NCBI RefSeq assembly: GCF_010868145.1
Contig: NZ_JAAGUY010000010.1
Coordinates: 62,001-126,000, forward strand
Origin: Nocardia cyriacigeorgica
GTDB lineage: Bacteria; Actinomycetota; Actinomycetes; Mycobacteriales; Mycobacteriaceae
DNA: 64,000 nucleotides
Direction: 5' to 3'
This document shows, piece by piece, positions 8,399-18,198 of the stretch. Position 1 is the stretch's first letter. Each line of letters begins with the position of its first letter. The translations under genes and the position numbers were made by a program. The notes below the pieces were generated by a model, which saw nothing but the letters and a program-made list of their open reading frames with translations, made no database searches and had not been told where the DNA came from.

Positions 8399-9304
8399 TC
8401 ACTCCCGCACGTAGTACCGCAGCGTCGCGTAAGCGGTGACGGCAGCGAAAGCGACCCCGACCGGCGCGATGATCAGCGCCGTCATGGCTATGTCGTCACC
8501 GGTGATGCGGGGGAAGACCTTGCTCGCGAACAAGTCGCCGAGAGCCCGATCGACCACAAGGGGCCGGGCGATGAAGAGACCGACGACCGCGAGCAGCGTA
8601 CCCGCGAGCGCCGCCACCACCGCCTCGAGCAAGAACGGTAGCTGGGTATACCAGCGGGTCGCGCCGACCAGCCGCATGATCCCGACCTCGGTGCGGCGGG
8701 TGAACGCCGCGATCTGCACCATATTCGCGATCAGCAGCAGCGCCGCGACAGCCTGCAGCATGGCCAGGCCGAACGCCGCGTTACGCAACCCGTCGAACAG
8801 GCTGACGAGCCGGTCGACGATGTCCTTGTCATTGCGCACCATGCCGACACCCGGCCGGTCGTAGAACGACTCGTAGATCGTCGGGTACAGCTCGGCGTCG
8901 ACCATCTTGACCCGCAGTGAGGCGGGAAGCGGCGTATCGGCGACGAACTCGGCCAGCTCCGGCTGATCCTTGAACGTCTTCTCTTTGGCCTCGCGGATCG
9001 CGTCGTCACGGTTGAGGAACTGCACCGATTCGACGCCCTCGGTGGCCTTGAGGTCGGCCATCAGTGATGCGCACGGCTCCAATGAGCAGTCCGGGTCGGT
9101 CGCCGAGACGTCCTCGGTCAGGTACAGCCGGACCTCGAGCCGATCGAGGAAATACTGCTCGGTCTTGTCCGCGATCCGCACCGCCAACAGGCCGCCACCG
9201 AGCATGGTGAGCGAAACCGCGGTGGTCAGGATCATCGCGATGGTCATGGTGACGTTGCGGCGTAGACCTTCGAAGACCTCGCCGAACAGGAAACTCGCCC
9301 GCAT
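8399..9304 (-). CDS. ftsX: Cell-division protein FtsX
   Basis: 301 aa, four membrane segments in the FtsX order: one at about residues 20-45, a large extracellular domain (about 50-175) containing two Cys (DCSLEPC), then three helices in the C-terminal half with the conserved cytoplasmic loop RRTEVGIMRLVGAT. FtsX with FtsE forms an ABC-transporter-like complex that activates peptidoglycan hydrolases (RipC in mycobacteria) at the septum. The start codon overlaps the ftsE stop by one base. In M. tuberculosis smpB follows ftsX directly; here it lies about 13 kb away on the other strand. Confidence 0.95.
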   Translation of the reverse strand: MRASFLFGEVFEGLRRNVTMTIAMILTTAVSLTMLGGGLLAVRIADKTEQYFLDRLEVRLYLTEDVSATDPDCSLEPCASLMADLKATEGVESVQFLNRDDAIREAKEKTFKDQPELAEFVADTPLPASLRVKMVDAELYPTIYESFYDRPGVGMVRNDKDIVDRLVSLFDGLRNAAFGLAMLQAVAALLLIANMVQIAAFTRRTEVGIMRLVGATRWYTQLPFLLEAVVAALAGTLLAVVGLFIARPLVVDRALGDLFASKVFPRITGDDIAMTALIIAPVGVAFAAVTAYATLRYYVRE

Positions 9305-9993
9305 TATCGATCAACTCCGTACACGCCGGTGGCCTCGTCGCGGACCATGCGGCCGTGATCGAGCTCGATGACCCGTCTGCGCATCGAATCGACGATGTGG
9401 TTGTCATGGGTCGCCATCAGCACCGTGGTTCCGATGCGATTGATCCGTTCCAGCAGAGCCATGATGTCGGCGCTGGTCTCCGGATCGAGGTTGCCGGTTG
9501 GCTCGTCGGCCAGCAGCACCAGCGGCCGGTTGACGAACGCGCGCGCGATGGCCACACGCTGCTGTTCACCGCCGGACAGCTCGCCGGGCAGCCGGTCCGC
9601 CTTGCCGCCGAGCCCGACCATGTCCAGTACTTCGGGGACGGTCCGCTCGATGAACTGTCTGCGCTTACCGATCACCTCGAGCGCGAACGCCACATTCTGC
9701 TCGACGGTCTTCTGCTGCAGCAGCCGGAAATCCTGGAACACGCAGCCGATCCGCTGACGCAGTTTGGGCACCCTACGGCCGGGCAGCCGGTCGACCCGGA
9801 AATCGGCGACCTGGATCTCTCCCGTGGTGGGGGTCTCCTCTTTGAGCAGCAATCGCATGAAGGTCGATTTGCCCGAGCCGGACGGTCCGATGATGAAGAC
9901 GAACTCGCCCTTGCCCACATCCACCGTGATGTTGTCCAGCGCGGGTCGCGTCGAGGTCTTGTACGACTTGGTGACGTTCCGCATGGTGATCAC
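9304..9993 (-). CDS. ftsE: Cell-division ATP-binding protein FtsE
   Basis: 229 aa ABC ATPase. Walker [10 protein letters not shown] at residues 36-44, Q-loop FQDFRLL near 87-92, signature LSGGEQQ at 139-145, Walker B VLLADEP at 159-165 and the switch His in MATHDNHIV. Length and the motif order match FtsE. It supplies ATP hydrolysis to FtsX in the membrane. Placed between the small proline-rich membrane ORF and ftsX in one leftward operon starting at or above prfB. Confidence 0.96.
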   Translation of the reverse strand: MITMRNVTKSYKTSTRPALDNITVDVGKGEFVFIIGPSGSGKSTFMRLLLKEETPTTGEIQVADFRVDRLPGRRVPKLRQRIGCVFQDFRLLQQKTVEQNVAFALEVIGKRRQFIERTVPEVLDMVGLGGKADRLPGELSGGEQQRVAIARAFVNRPLVLLADEPTGNLDPETSADIMALLERINRIGTTVLMATHDNHIVDSMRRRVIELDHGRMVRDEATGVYGVDR

Positions 9994-10114
9994 GGGGAGC
10001 CAGTGTAACCACGAGCCATGGTGTGACCTGGGCGCGTGAGTTCCCTCACCGGGGGCGGGAGGCGCTGGTCAGAGCCGCGATCGCGGGCGGCTCAGGCCCG
10101 CTACCTCGGGCGGG

Positions 10115-10267
10115 TCACTTCGCCGGGGCACTCGTATGCACCGCTGCCGGAACGGTATTCACCAACGGTGCGGGCGGCGTGGGCGTGTCGGGTTTGACGA
10201 ACAGATACAGCAGGAATGTGGCGACCCAACTCCCCATCAGGATCGCCGTTGATTTACGCGGTCTCAC
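10115..10267 (-). CDS. Small proline-rich membrane protein, Rv3103c-like
   Basis: 50 aa. GTG 10267 lies inside the end of mscS in another frame, with GGGAAGG 5 nt upstream; an in-frame ATG follows at 10237. The sequence is a basic start (MRPRKST), one membrane helix (AILMGSWVATFLLYLFV) and a Pro/Thr/Ala tail (KPDTPTPPAPLV). M. tuberculosis has a gene annotated only as a proline-rich protein (Rv3103c) at the same position between the MscS-like gene and ftsE, so this is probably its short counterpart. The tail would project from the membrane. It may assist FtsEX or the channel; nothing in the sequence decides this. Confidence 0.65.
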   Translation of the reverse strand: MRPRKSTAILMGSWVATFLLYLFVKPDTPTPPAPLVNTVPAAVHTSAPAK

Positions 10268-11132
10268 TGATACCTTCCCGGCGCAGCGCGGCGGCTACCC
10301 GTACCCGCAGCTCACGTCCGACTTCGAATTGCTTACCAGGCAGGGTGCGGGCGACCATTCGGATGTTCATCTGATCGACCGTGAGATCTTCCACACCCAT
10401 GACCGTCGGCTCATCGAGCAGCAATGGTTCGAGCCTGCGGTCACGGTAGGCCTCTTCGCCCACCTTGTGCAGTATCTCGTTGACCCGGGTGATGTCAGCG
10501 CTGGCCGAGACCGGGACGTCGATCGCCGCACGCGCCCAATCTTTCGACAGATTCGTGACTTTCACAATCTGGCCGTTCGGCACGATGATCACCTGGCCGT
10601 CGGCGTCACGCAGTGTGGTGATCCGCAGCGTGACGTCCTCGACCGTGCCTTCGGCCGAATCGGCAGCGCCGGTGACGTTGATGCGGACCACGTCACCGAA
10701 CCCGTACTGCCGCTCGGTGATCAGGAAGAACCCGGCGAGGATGTCCTGAACGATGCGCTGGGCGCCGAAGCCGAGAGCCGCGCCGAGGACCGCGGCCGGA
10801 GCGACGAGCCCGGTCACCGCGAACCCCAGTTTCTGCAGCACCTCCATGCCGACCAGCACGTAGACGATGGTCAGCACCACCCAGGTGACGACCTGGGCCA
10901 GCGCATGCCGATGCTTGGCCGCCTCGGTGCGCACCAAGGCATCGCTGCTCTGGAAGCCGGCGTCGATCTTGCTGGTGACGCGGTCGCGCAGGAACGTCGC
11001 GAACCGGCTGAACAGCACGGCGCCCAGGATAAGCAGCACGATCTCCAGACCGGACGAACGCAACCACGGGGTGACGTCGGCGGAGATCGACAGCGCGTGG
11101 ATCCCCGAACTCTGGATCCCCGAGTCGAACAT
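10254..11132 (-). CDS. MscS-family small-conductance mechanosensitive channel
   Basis: 292 aa with three membrane helices (about residues 25-45, 80-105 and 108-130). The third carries the pore-lining Gly/Ala pattern GLVAPAAVLGAALGFGAQ, followed by the beta domain signature 'F-G-D-V-V-x-I' (YGFGDVVRINVTG) and 'V-P-N-G' (IIVPNGQIVKVTN), all diagnostic of MscS. It would release solutes under membrane tension. Start overlaps the prfB stop by one base (TGATG). Same position as Rv3104c of M. tuberculosis. Confidence 0.92.
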   Translation of the reverse strand: MFDSGIQSSGIHALSISADVTPWLRSSGLEIVLLILGAVLFSRFATFLRDRVTSKIDAGFQSSDALVRTEAAKHRHALAQVVTWVVLTIVYVLVGMEVLQKLGFAVTGLVAPAAVLGAALGFGAQRIVQDILAGFFLITERQYGFGDVVRINVTGAADSAEGTVEDVTLRITTLRDADGQVIIVPNGQIVKVTNLSKDWARAAIDVPVSASADITRVNEILHKVGEEAYRDRRLEPLLLDEPTVMGVEDLTVDQMNIRMVARTLPGKQFEVGRELRVRVAAALRREGISETA

Positions 11133-12256
11133 CAGTTGGCCTGCTCCCGCATTCTCCAGCGGATCCCGGATTCGATGAACGCGTCGATATCACCGTCGAG
11201 GACCGCGGACGGATTGTTGACCTCGTAGTTGGTGCGCAGATCCTTGACCATCTGGTAAGGGTGCAGCACGTAGGAGCGCATCTGGTTACCCCAGGACGCG
11301 CCCTCGTTGGTCTTGAGCGCATCCATCTGGGCACGCTCTTCCTGCCGTTTGCGTTCGAGCAGCTTGGCCTGCAGCACGCGCATCGCCGAGATCTTGTTCT
11401 GCAGCTGGGATTTCTCGTTCTGGCAGGTGACAACGATGCCGGTAGGAATATGCGTCAGGCGCACCGCGGAGTCGGTGGTGTTGACGCTCTGACCACCCGG
11501 GCCGGAGGAGCGGTACACGTCGACGCGGACCTCGCCCTCGGGGATCTCGATATGGTCGGTGGTCTCGACGACCGGGAGCACCTCGACCTCGGCGAAGGAG
11601 GTCTGGCGACGGCCCTGGTTGTCGAACGGGCTGATCCGCACCAGCCGGTGCGTACCCATCTCCACCGAGAGCGTGCCGTAAGCATAGGGCGACTTCACCG
11701 CGAAGGTGGCGCTCTTGATGCCCGCCTCTTCGGCGTAGGAGGTGTCGTAGACCTCGACCGCGTACTTGTGCCGATCGGCCCAGCGGATGTACATGCGCAT
11801 CAGCATCTCGGCCCAGTCGGCGGCGTCCACGCCACCGGCACCGGAACGAATGTTGACCAGCGCCTCACGCTTGTCGTATTCGCCCGAGAGCAGCGTGCGG
11901 ACCTCCATGGCCTCGACATCGGCGTGCAACGCCGAGCGTTCGGCGTCGGCCTCGGCCAGCGCGGCGGTCATCGCCTCGCCTTCCTCGCCTTCGGCCAGCT
12001 CGTAGAGGACCGGCAGGTCTTCCAGCCGCTGGCGCAGGTCCTCGACCCGGCGCAGCTCGCCCTGGGCGTGCGACAGCTCGCTGGTGACCTGCTGCGCGTG
12101 GTCCTGGTTGTTCCACAGATCAGGGTCGGCCGCCTGATGCTCGAGTTCATCGATGCGGCGGCGTAGTTCCTCGATGTCGAGGACCGACTCGACCGTTTTG
12201 AGCGTGGTGTCGAGTTCGGCTAGATCGGCGGATACGTCGGGATGCACGATGTCCAA
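11132..12256 (-). CDS. prfB: Peptide chain release factor 2 (RF2)
   Basis: 374 aa. Contains the stop-codon recognition tripeptide SPF (VRISPFDNQ, about residue 208), which specifies UGA/UAA reading, and the GGQ peptidyl-hydrolysis loop ([17 protein letters not shown], about residue 253). The reading frame is continuous: the programmed +1 frameshift at about codon 25 found in E. coli prfB is absent. Head of the cluster prfB-mscS-small ORF-ftsE-ftsX, all closely packed. Confidence 0.97.
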   Translation of the reverse strand: MDIVHPDVSADLAELDTTLKTVESVLDIEELRRRIDELEHQAADPDLWNNQDHAQQVTSELSHAQGELRRVEDLRQRLEDLPVLYELAEGEEGEAMTAALAEADAERSALHADVEAMEVRTLLSGEYDKREALVNIRSGAGGVDAADWAEMLMRMYIRWADRHKYAVEVYDTSYAEEAGIKSATFAVKSPYAYGTLSVEMGTHRLVRISPFDNQGRRQTSFAEVEVLPVVETTDHIEIPEGEVRVDVYRSSGPGGQSVNTTDSAVRLTHIPTGIVVTCQNEKSQLQNKISAMRVLQAKLLERKRQEERAQMDALKTNEGASWGNQMRSYVLHPYQMVKDLRTNYEVNNPSAVLDGDIDAFIESGIRWRMREQAN

Positions 12257-12309
12257 GGCTACCGGGCGGGTGCGGCGCGGTGAAACCGCACGGCAGCTGG
12301 GCTCGCCCG

Positions 12310-13161
12310 CTATCCGGAGACGGCGCGCAAACCGCCGGGGCGGCGACCGTTGAGGGCGTCGAGGGCCGCGGCGGTGGCAGCGTCGGCGGGGAGGTAGATG
12401 ATGAGCTGCTGGTCGTCATCGGCGGGCAAATCCAGTGTTTCGTAGGCCATCCGCAGCCCACCTGCCTCGGGGTGCTGCATCCGGGTGATCCCGGTGACAG
12501 GGGGCAGATTCGGCACGGTATCCACGCGGTCGGTGAACGCGGCACCCGCGGTGATGGTCAGGCGGTCGGCCAGGGCGTCGATATGGGGATCGGCGCGGAA
12601 CGGGCCCTGTTTCAGGGTGGCGACCAGATGGTCGGCGACGCGGTCCCAGTCGGGGTAGAAGTCCTTGGCACGCGGGTCGGTGAACGCGAAGCCTGCGAGG
12701 TCGGGCAGTTCGTCGTCCAGCTGGCCGGAGCCGCGCATCAGCGTGCGGTAGCCCTCGGTGCAGGCCAGGATCTCGGTGAGCCTGTTGACCACGATCGCCG
12801 CTGCCGGGTCCAGTTGCTCGAGAATGCCGCGCACCGTCGGCCGCAGCGCGCGGTTCGGCTGCGCACCGCCCATGCAGGTGAATCCGGAATCGGCCTTGGT
12901 GAGCCGGTAGAGATGGACCCGCTCACTCGCGGTGAGGTTCAAGACGTCGGCCAGCGCCGACAGCACCGGAGGTGAAGGGTTGCGGTCGCGTCCCTGCTCG
13001 AGGCGGGTCAGGTATTCCACGCTCACGCCGGCCAGCGTGGCCAGCTCCGAGCGGCGCAGACCAGGGGTACGGCGCCGCGGGCCGGTCGGCAGACCGACCT
13101 CGGCGGGAGTGACCGCCTCGCGCCGGGTGCGCAGGAACAGGCCCATTTCGTTGGTGCTCAC
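12310..13161 (-). CDS. XRE-family regulator with MmyB-like (MLTR) ligand-binding domain
   Basis: 283 aa. An N-terminal helix-turn-helix (about residues 10-80) has the hallmark [28 protein letters not shown], followed by an all-alpha MmyB-like ligand domain whose end reads [13 protein letters not shown]. Members usually sit divergently from one oxidoreductase gene that they control; here the divergent neighbour is an NADPH-dependent FMN reductase 143 bp away, and the interval carries an inverted repeat. It is 53 bp upstream of prfB on the same strand. Confidence 0.88.
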   Translation of the reverse strand: MSTNEMGLFLRTRREAVTPAEVGLPTGPRRRTPGLRRSELATLAGVSVEYLTRLEQGRDRNPSPPVLSALADVLNLTASERVHLYRLTKADSGFTCMGGAQPNRALRPTVRGILEQLDPAAAIVVNRLTEILACTEGYRTLMRGSGQLDDELPDLAGFAFTDPRAKDFYPDWDRVADHLVATLKQGPFRADPHIDALADRLTITAGAAFTDRVDTVPNLPPVTGITRMQHPEAGGLRMAYETLDLPADDDQQLIIYLPADAATAAALDALNGRRPGGLRAVSG

Positions 13162-13190
13162 CTGCTCAAGGTAACCAGCTTCCCGGTAGC

Positions 13191-13217
13191 GAGGGTGGCC
13201 CCCGCACTACCACCCTC
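13191..13217. promoter_or_regulatory. Inverted repeat in the divergent regulator/reductase interval
   Basis: GAGGGTGG (13191-13198) and CCACCCTC (13210-13217) are exact reverse complements spaced by 11 bp, 30 bp upstream of the MLTR regulator gene and about 90 bp before the reductase gene. The position suits an operator shared by both promoters. By-eye prediction. Confidence 0.5.
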
Positions 13218-13304
13218 CGCGCGGTCTTCATCGGGGTTCGGATCTCGATCAAGGTTGTTGACGAGCGACCGACACGGTCGCACTTCGATCAGAAGGAGAA
13301 CGAC

Positions 13305-13898
13305 ATGACCTCGCCACTGAAGCTCGCGGTGATCATCGGCAGCGTCCGGGACGGACGGTTCGGCCCGGTGGTGGCGTCCTGGTTCGCCGGCCAGGCCCGC
13401 GCGCACGGCGGATACGACGTCGACGTGATCGACCTCGCCGACTACGAGATCCCGATGGAGCTGCCCGCCGTTCCGCCGGCGATGGATCCGGATCCGGCGC
13501 GGCCCGCCGGGATGACCGAACTGACCGAGCGGCTCTCGGCCGCCGACGCGTACGTCATCGTGACCCCCGACTACAACCGCAGCTTCCCAGCCTCGCTCAA
13601 GGCCGCCATCGACTGGCATTTCACCCAGTGGAGCGGCAAGACCATCGGGTTCGTCGGTTACAGCGGCGGCAGCGGCGGGCTGCTCGCCATCGAAGGCCTG
13701 CGGCAGGTGTTCAACGAGCTCGATGCCCACACCCTGCGTGAATATGTGTCGTTCCCGCGCTACTACATGCTCTTCGACGAGAACGGATCGCTGCGTGATC
13801 CGGAGGAGCCGGGGCGCGCTGCGCAGACGATGCTGGATCGGCTGCACTGGTGGGCGACGGCGTTGACGGCGGCGCGATCGGTTGCGGTTGCCGCCTGA
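13305..13898 (+). CDS. NAD(P)H-dependent FMN reductase
   Basis: 197 aa flavodoxin-like fold. The phosphate-binding loop is IIGSVRDGRFGP (about residues 10-21), and the family motif TPDYNRSFPASLKAAIDW (about 86-103) and a flavin/dimer segment GYSGGSGG (about 117-124) are present. It would transfer hydride from NAD(P)H to FMN or a quinone-like substrate in the cytosol. AGAAGGAG precedes the ATG. Divergent from the MLTR regulator, which is its likely controller. Confidence 0.88.
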   Translation: MTSPLKLAVIIGSVRDGRFGPVVASWFAGQARAHGGYDVDVIDLADYEIPMELPAVPPAMDPDPARPAGMTELTERLSAADAYVIVTPDYNRSFPASLKAAIDWHFTQWSGKTIGFVGYSGGSGGLLAIEGLRQVFNELDAHTLREYVSFPRYYMLFDENGSLRDPEEPGRAAQTMLDRLHWWATALTAARSVAVAA

Positions 13899-14076
13899 GG
13901 TGCGGGTCGGCCCGCGCGGACATCGTAGGAACAGCCGGTCGCCGGGGCCACAAGGATGCGGCTCCGACGGCCGGTGTCCGTCGGGTCGCCATGTCGGCGC
14001 GAGGCAGGGTGGCCTACATCGCCGGTGGCGTCGCCGCAGTGCCGGGCGAGGATGAAACAACGGATAAGGTTTTGAG

Positions 14077-14862
14077 GTGGCTGCGCACACTTCCGATCTC
14101 GAACTGGCCCTGCGACTCGCCGATGCCGCCGATGCGATCACCAAGGAACGTTTCGGTGCGCTCGACCTGAAGGTCGATGCCAAACCGGATCTGACGCCAG
14201 TGTCGGATGCGGACCTGGCGGTGGAGCGGCGGATCCGGCAGATGCTCGAACATGAGCGGCCACAGGATTCGGTGCTGGGGGAGGAGTTCGGCGGCGACGC
14301 CGAGTTCACCGGCAGACAGTGGGTGATCGACCCGATCGACGGCACCAAGAACTTTGTGCGCCGCGTCCCGGTGTGGGCGACGCTCATCGCATTGCTCGAA
14401 GACGGTGTGCCGGTGGTCGGTGTGGTGAGTGCACCGGCATTGGCGCGGCGGTGGTGGGCTGCCACGGGTTCGGGCGCCTGGTCCAGCTTCCATCCCGGCG
14501 CGCCTAAGCCGATCACCGTGTCTGCCGTCGCCGAGCTGGACTCGGCCAGCCTGGCCTTCTCCAGCCTGTCCGGCTGGCGCGACCGTGGCATGCGGGAAAA
14601 ATTCATCGACGTCACCGACGAGGTGTGGCGCGTGCGCGGCTACGGCGACTTCCTCAACTATTGCCTGGTCGCCGAGGGTGCGGTGGATATCGCCACCGAA
14701 CCCGAGGTCTCCCTGTGGGACCTGGCCGCCCTCGACATCCTGGTCCGTGAGGCCGGTGGCGCCTTCACCTCCCTCGACGGCAAGTCCGGTCCGCACGGCG
14801 GGGACGCAGTCGCCACCAACGGACACCTGCACCAACAGATCCTCGACCGCCTGCGCCCCTGA
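14077..14862 (+). CDS. hisN: Histidinol-phosphatase, inositol-monophosphatase family
   Basis: 261 aa from GTG 14077. Metal-dependent phosphatase motifs are complete: GEE at residues 68-70, DPIDGT at 85-90 and WDLAALD near 214. The sequence [12 protein letters not shown] and the C-terminal [13 protein letters not shown] are those of the actinobacterial HisN group, which dephosphorylates L-histidinol phosphate in histidine synthesis. The neighbourhood of fadE23/24 (Rv3139-Rv3140 beside Rv3137 hisN) supports this over a generic inositol phosphatase. It converges on the next gene with 27 nt between. Confidence 0.85.
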   Translation: MAAHTSDLELALRLADAADAITKERFGALDLKVDAKPDLTPVSDADLAVERRIRQMLEHERPQDSVLGEEFGGDAEFTGRQWVIDPIDGTKNFVRRVPVWATLIALLEDGVPVVGVVSAPALARRWWAATGSGAWSSFHPGAPKPITVSAVAELDSASLAFSSLSGWRDRGMREKFIDVTDEVWRVRGYGDFLNYCLVAEGAVDIATEPEVSLWDLAALDILVREAGGAFTSLDGKSGPHGGDAVATNGHLHQQILDRLRP

Positions 14863-14889
14863 CCTACCGGCGAATCAACGGCGTCGGCC

Positions 14890-15870
14890 CTACCGCTTGG
14901 TGGGGTCGGCGGGGGTGAGGTCGACGTCCGCGGGTGGGCGTAGGCGGCGGAGGGTGCCGTCCATGCTGGTGATGAACAGTGACCAGGAGGTGCCGTCGCG
15001 GGCGATGCGGACCGAAGTGGTCCCGTCGGGTGGGACGCGGATCGGGTCGGGGCGTTTGATGAGGCCAGAGATGATGGCGCAGCTGGAACCGGTGGCGGTG
15101 TCGACGCGATAGATGGCGCCGACTGCGTGGTCGGCGACGAAGAGGTCGCCGTCGCGAGTGGCTTCCATATCGTCGGGCATCGAGATCAGGTCGGGGATGC
15201 CTGCCACCACGGTGGCCTTGGCAGGTGCGTCGAGCGGGATGCGGAAGATGCGCATGGTCAGGTTGTCGGTGAAGATCGACGTGCCATCCGGCGCCAGTGC
15301 CAGGCCGTTGGTCAGCGGCAGGGGCGACCAGGTCTTGGTGTACTCACCGGTCGAGGGCCGGTAGCGGGAGATGCCGGTGGGTGTGCCCTGCGCGCCGATA
15401 TTGGTGAACAGTAGGTCGCCGTCGGGGAGCAGTAGCAGGCCATTGGGTCCGTTGAGATCAGTGAGCAGGACTGTGGTGGCGCCGGTGTCGATGTCGTAGC
15501 GCTGCAAGGTGCCCGGCGCGGCGTCGAGCCCGTCGCCGGTCAGGAAGTACACCGAACGCCCGGCGATCCGTACGCCCGCGGGTTTGTCGAGCCCGGTCAC
15601 CAGCTTCTCGAACCTGCCGTCGGCTGATATATGGGCGAGGTAGCCATCGACGATGCCGGTGACGTAGAACCCGCCCGCGCCGTCGGAGTCCAGGTTCTCC
15701 AGATTGCCGACGCCCTCGACGAGGGTGGTGGCCTCCCATCCCTGCGCGCACATCGTCGGAAACGTCTGCGCGTGTGCAGGGCCCGCGGTCGCGAGCCCTG
15801 TCGCCACCGTGATGGCGAGCAACGCCGACCAGGTGCGGGTTCTCCCCATCCCGAATGTCATGTCGGACAA
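14890..15870 (-). CDS. Secreted SMP-30/lactonase-like six-bladed beta-propeller protein
   Basis: 326 aa. Cleavable signal peptide ending AHA-QT at about residue 35. The mature part has repeated blades (LENLDSDGAGGFYVTGI, GPNGLLLLPDGDLLFTN, NGLALAPDGTSIFTDN, MPDDMEATRDGDLFVAD) as in SMP-30/gluconolactonase and strictosidine-synthase-like proteins. The conserved N, D positions around the central calcium are present in blades three and four. Substrate unknown; a lactonase role is only a family possibility. Confidence 0.75.
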   Translation of the reverse strand: MSDMTFGMGRTRTWSALLAITVATGLATAGPAHAQTFPTMCAQGWEATTLVEGVGNLENLDSDGAGGFYVTGIVDGYLAHISADGRFEKLVTGLDKPAGVRIAGRSVYFLTGDGLDAAPGTLQRYDIDTGATTVLLTDLNGPNGLLLLPDGDLLFTNIGAQGTPTGISRYRPSTGEYTKTWSPLPLTNGLALAPDGTSIFTDNLTMRIFRIPLDAPAKATVVAGIPDLISMPDDMEATRDGDLFVADHAVGAIYRVDTATGSSCAIISGLIKRPDPIRVPPDGTTSVRIARDGTSWSLFITSMDGTLRRLRPPADVDLTPADPTKR

Positions 15871-16117
15871 CCTAACAGCCGCCGATCGTGGGTGCCCGGC
15901 GCCGAATACGGTACGTCGGTATCGGCTCGAGGGTGCTCATACGAAAGGCGTGAGACCTCCTGAGCTGCGCATATGTCGAGAATGCCCGGATAACGACGGT
16001 TGTTTGTGGCAGGAGGCGTGACGCTCCAGGAGCGACGTTGTCCACATGTGCGCAACTTCCGATTCCGGCCCAGGTCGCCTCGGAGGCGACCCGCGACTGT
16101 CGGGCTGTCCTCGTAGG

Positions 16118-17995
16118 ATGGGCCGCGTGGAAGCACCCGACACCCCCACCGCCGTAGACCACACCGTCATCGGTGCCGAACCCGATGCGGCACAACAGGT
16201 TCTACGCCGGGTGTTCGGCTACGACAGTTTCCGTGGCGATCAGCAAGGCATCGTCGACCACGTGGTGGGCGGCGGTGACGCCCTGGTTCTGATGCCGACC
16301 GGCGGTGGGAAATCGCTGTGCTATCAGGTGCCCGCGCTGGTGCGTCCGGGCGTCGGTGTCGTGGTGTCGCCGCTGATCGCGCTCATGCAGGACCAGGTCG
16401 ATGCGCTGAGCGCCCTCGGTGTGCGGGCCGGATTCCTCAATTCGACCCAGAACCCGGACGAGCGCCGCATGGTGGAGGCACAGTACATCGCGGGCGAGCT
16501 CGACCTGCTGTACCTGGCGCCGGAACGGCTGCGCCTGGAATCCACCGCCAGGTTGCTCGACCGCGGCCGCATCGCGCTGTTCGCCATCGATGAGGCGCAC
16601 TGTGTATCGCAATGGGGTCATGACTTCCGCCCCGACTACCTGGCGTTGTCGCTTGTGCACGAGCGTTGGCCGGATGTCCCGCGCATCGCGCTCACCGCTA
16701 CCGCCACCGAGAAGACCCGCGATGAGATCATCGAGCGGCTCGATCTGGGCGGGGCCCGCCGATTCGTGGCGAGCTTCGACCGCCCCAACATCCAGTACCG
16801 CATCGAGCCCAAGAACCGGCCCGACCGTCAGCTGCTTGATTTCATCCGCACCGAACACGCCGGTGACGCGGGCATCGTCTACTGCCTGTCCCGTAATTCG
16901 GTGGAGAAGACCGCGGCCTTCCTCACCGAGAACGGCATCCGGGCAGTGCCATACCACGCGGGCCTCGACAACCGCACTCGCGCCGAGAACCAGTCGCGGT
17001 TCCTGCGCGAAGACGGACTCGTTGTGGTCGCCACCATTGCTTTCGGGATGGGGATCGACAAGCCGGACGTCCGGTTCGTCGCCCACCTCGACCTGCCCAA
17101 ATCGGTCGAGGGCTACTACCAGGAAACCGGCCGCGCGGGCCGCGACGGGCAGCCCTCCACTGCGTGGATGGTCTACGGCCTCAACGACGTGGTGCAGCAG
17201 CGCAAACTCATCGATGCCTCCGACGGCGACGCAGCCCATCGCAGGCAGCTGCAACTGCATCTGGACGCGATGCTGGCGCTGTGCGAGACGGTGAGCTGCC
17301 GGCGCACCCAGCTACTCGCCTATTTCGGGCAGCGTGGAGAACCCTGCGGCAACTGCGACACCTGTCTGACGCCGCCCGAATCCTGGGACGGCACCGTCGC
17401 GGCGCAGAAGCTGTTGTCGACGGTGCTGCGGTTGAAACGTGAGCGCGGGCAGAGTTTCGGCGCGGGCCATCTGATCGACATCCTGCTCGGTAAGAAGAAC
17501 CCGAAGGTGCTCCAGCACGACCACCACGAGCTCTCCGTGTTCGGTGTCGGTACCGACCTGCGCGATGTCGAATGGCGCGGTGTGGTGCGACAGTCGCTGG
17601 CCCAAGGCCTGCTGGCGGTGCACGGCGAGTACGGCGTGCTCACACTCACCGAGGCCGGTGACGGCGTGCTGTTCGACGGCCAGAAGGTGCTGATGCGCCG
17701 CGAACCCGAGCGGGCGGAGCCCACCCGAGCGCGCTCGGCGAAGTCAGCGAAGAATCCGCCCGCCGATCTCGCGCCCGGCGATGTCGCGTTGTTCGAGAAG
17801 CTGCGGGAATGGCGGGCCGCCACCGCCAAGGAGCAGGGCGTGCCCGCCTATGTCGTCTTCCACGACGCCACCCTGCGCGATATCGCGGCCCGCAAACCGG
17901 CCGATCTGACCGGTCTCGGCGCCGTCGGGGGAGTGGGTGAGAACAAGCTCGCCAAATACGGCGAGCAGGTGCTCGAGGTTCTAGCGGCGCAGTGA
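16118..17995 (+). CDS. recQ: ATP-dependent DNA helicase RecQ
   Basis: About 625 aa from ATG 16118 (GTG 16127 is an equally good start; the frame is open from 16046). Helicase lobe 1 has [12 protein letters not shown] (motif I, residues 59-70) and [17 protein letters not shown] (motif II plus the aromatic loop); lobe 2 has ETGRAGRDG (motif VI). The zinc-binding RQC region has Cys as CETVSC...CGNCDTC, and a C-terminal HRDC domain (about 540-625) ends [21 protein letters not shown]. It unwinds DNA 3'-5' in recombination and repair. Full length and intact. Confidence 0.95.
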   Translation: MGRVEAPDTPTAVDHTVIGAEPDAAQQVLRRVFGYDSFRGDQQGIVDHVVGGGDALVLMPTGGGKSLCYQVPALVRPGVGVVVSPLIALMQDQVDALSALGVRAGFLNSTQNPDERRMVEAQYIAGELDLLYLAPERLRLESTARLLDRGRIALFAIDEAHCVSQWGHDFRPDYLALSLVHERWPDVPRIALTATATEKTRDEIIERLDLGGARRFVASFDRPNIQYRIEPKNRPDRQLLDFIRTEHAGDAGIVYCLSRNSVEKTAAFLTENGIRAVPYHAGLDNRTRAENQSRFLREDGLVVVATIAFGMGIDKPDVRFVAHLDLPKSVEGYYQETGRAGRDGQPSTAWMVYGLNDVVQQRKLIDASDGDAAHRRQLQLHLDAMLALCETVSCRRTQLLAYFGQRGEPCGNCDTCLTPPESWDGTVAAQKLLSTVLRLKRERGQSFGAGHLIDILLGKKNPKVLQHDHHELSVFGVGTDLRDVEWRGVVRQSLAQGLLAVHGEYGVLTLTEAGDGVLFDGQKVLMRREPERAEPTRARSAKSAKNPPADLAPGDVALFEKLREWRAATAKEQGVPAYVVFHDATLRDIAARKPADLTGLGAVGGVGENKLAKYGEQVLEVLAAQ

Positions 17996-18198
17996 GCGCG
18001 GTTGTCCCGGGCCTGTCATCGGGGTCGGCCCGCGTCGCATCGGGAAGCGCGTTGATGCTCAGCGATGTAGTCAACTGCGACAGGAATGTGAAATCTCGAC
18101 CCCTCAGATCGACCGGCCGGGTCGTGTAGTCCAGGATGACTGGCGGAGCTTCATCGGACCAAGCCACGGATCCAGCGGACAGTAGACGGAGGCACAGC

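Noticed and set aside
11132..12256. Programmed frameshift in prfB
   Set aside because: The frame is continuous through the N-terminal coding part; no in-frame UGA occurs there.
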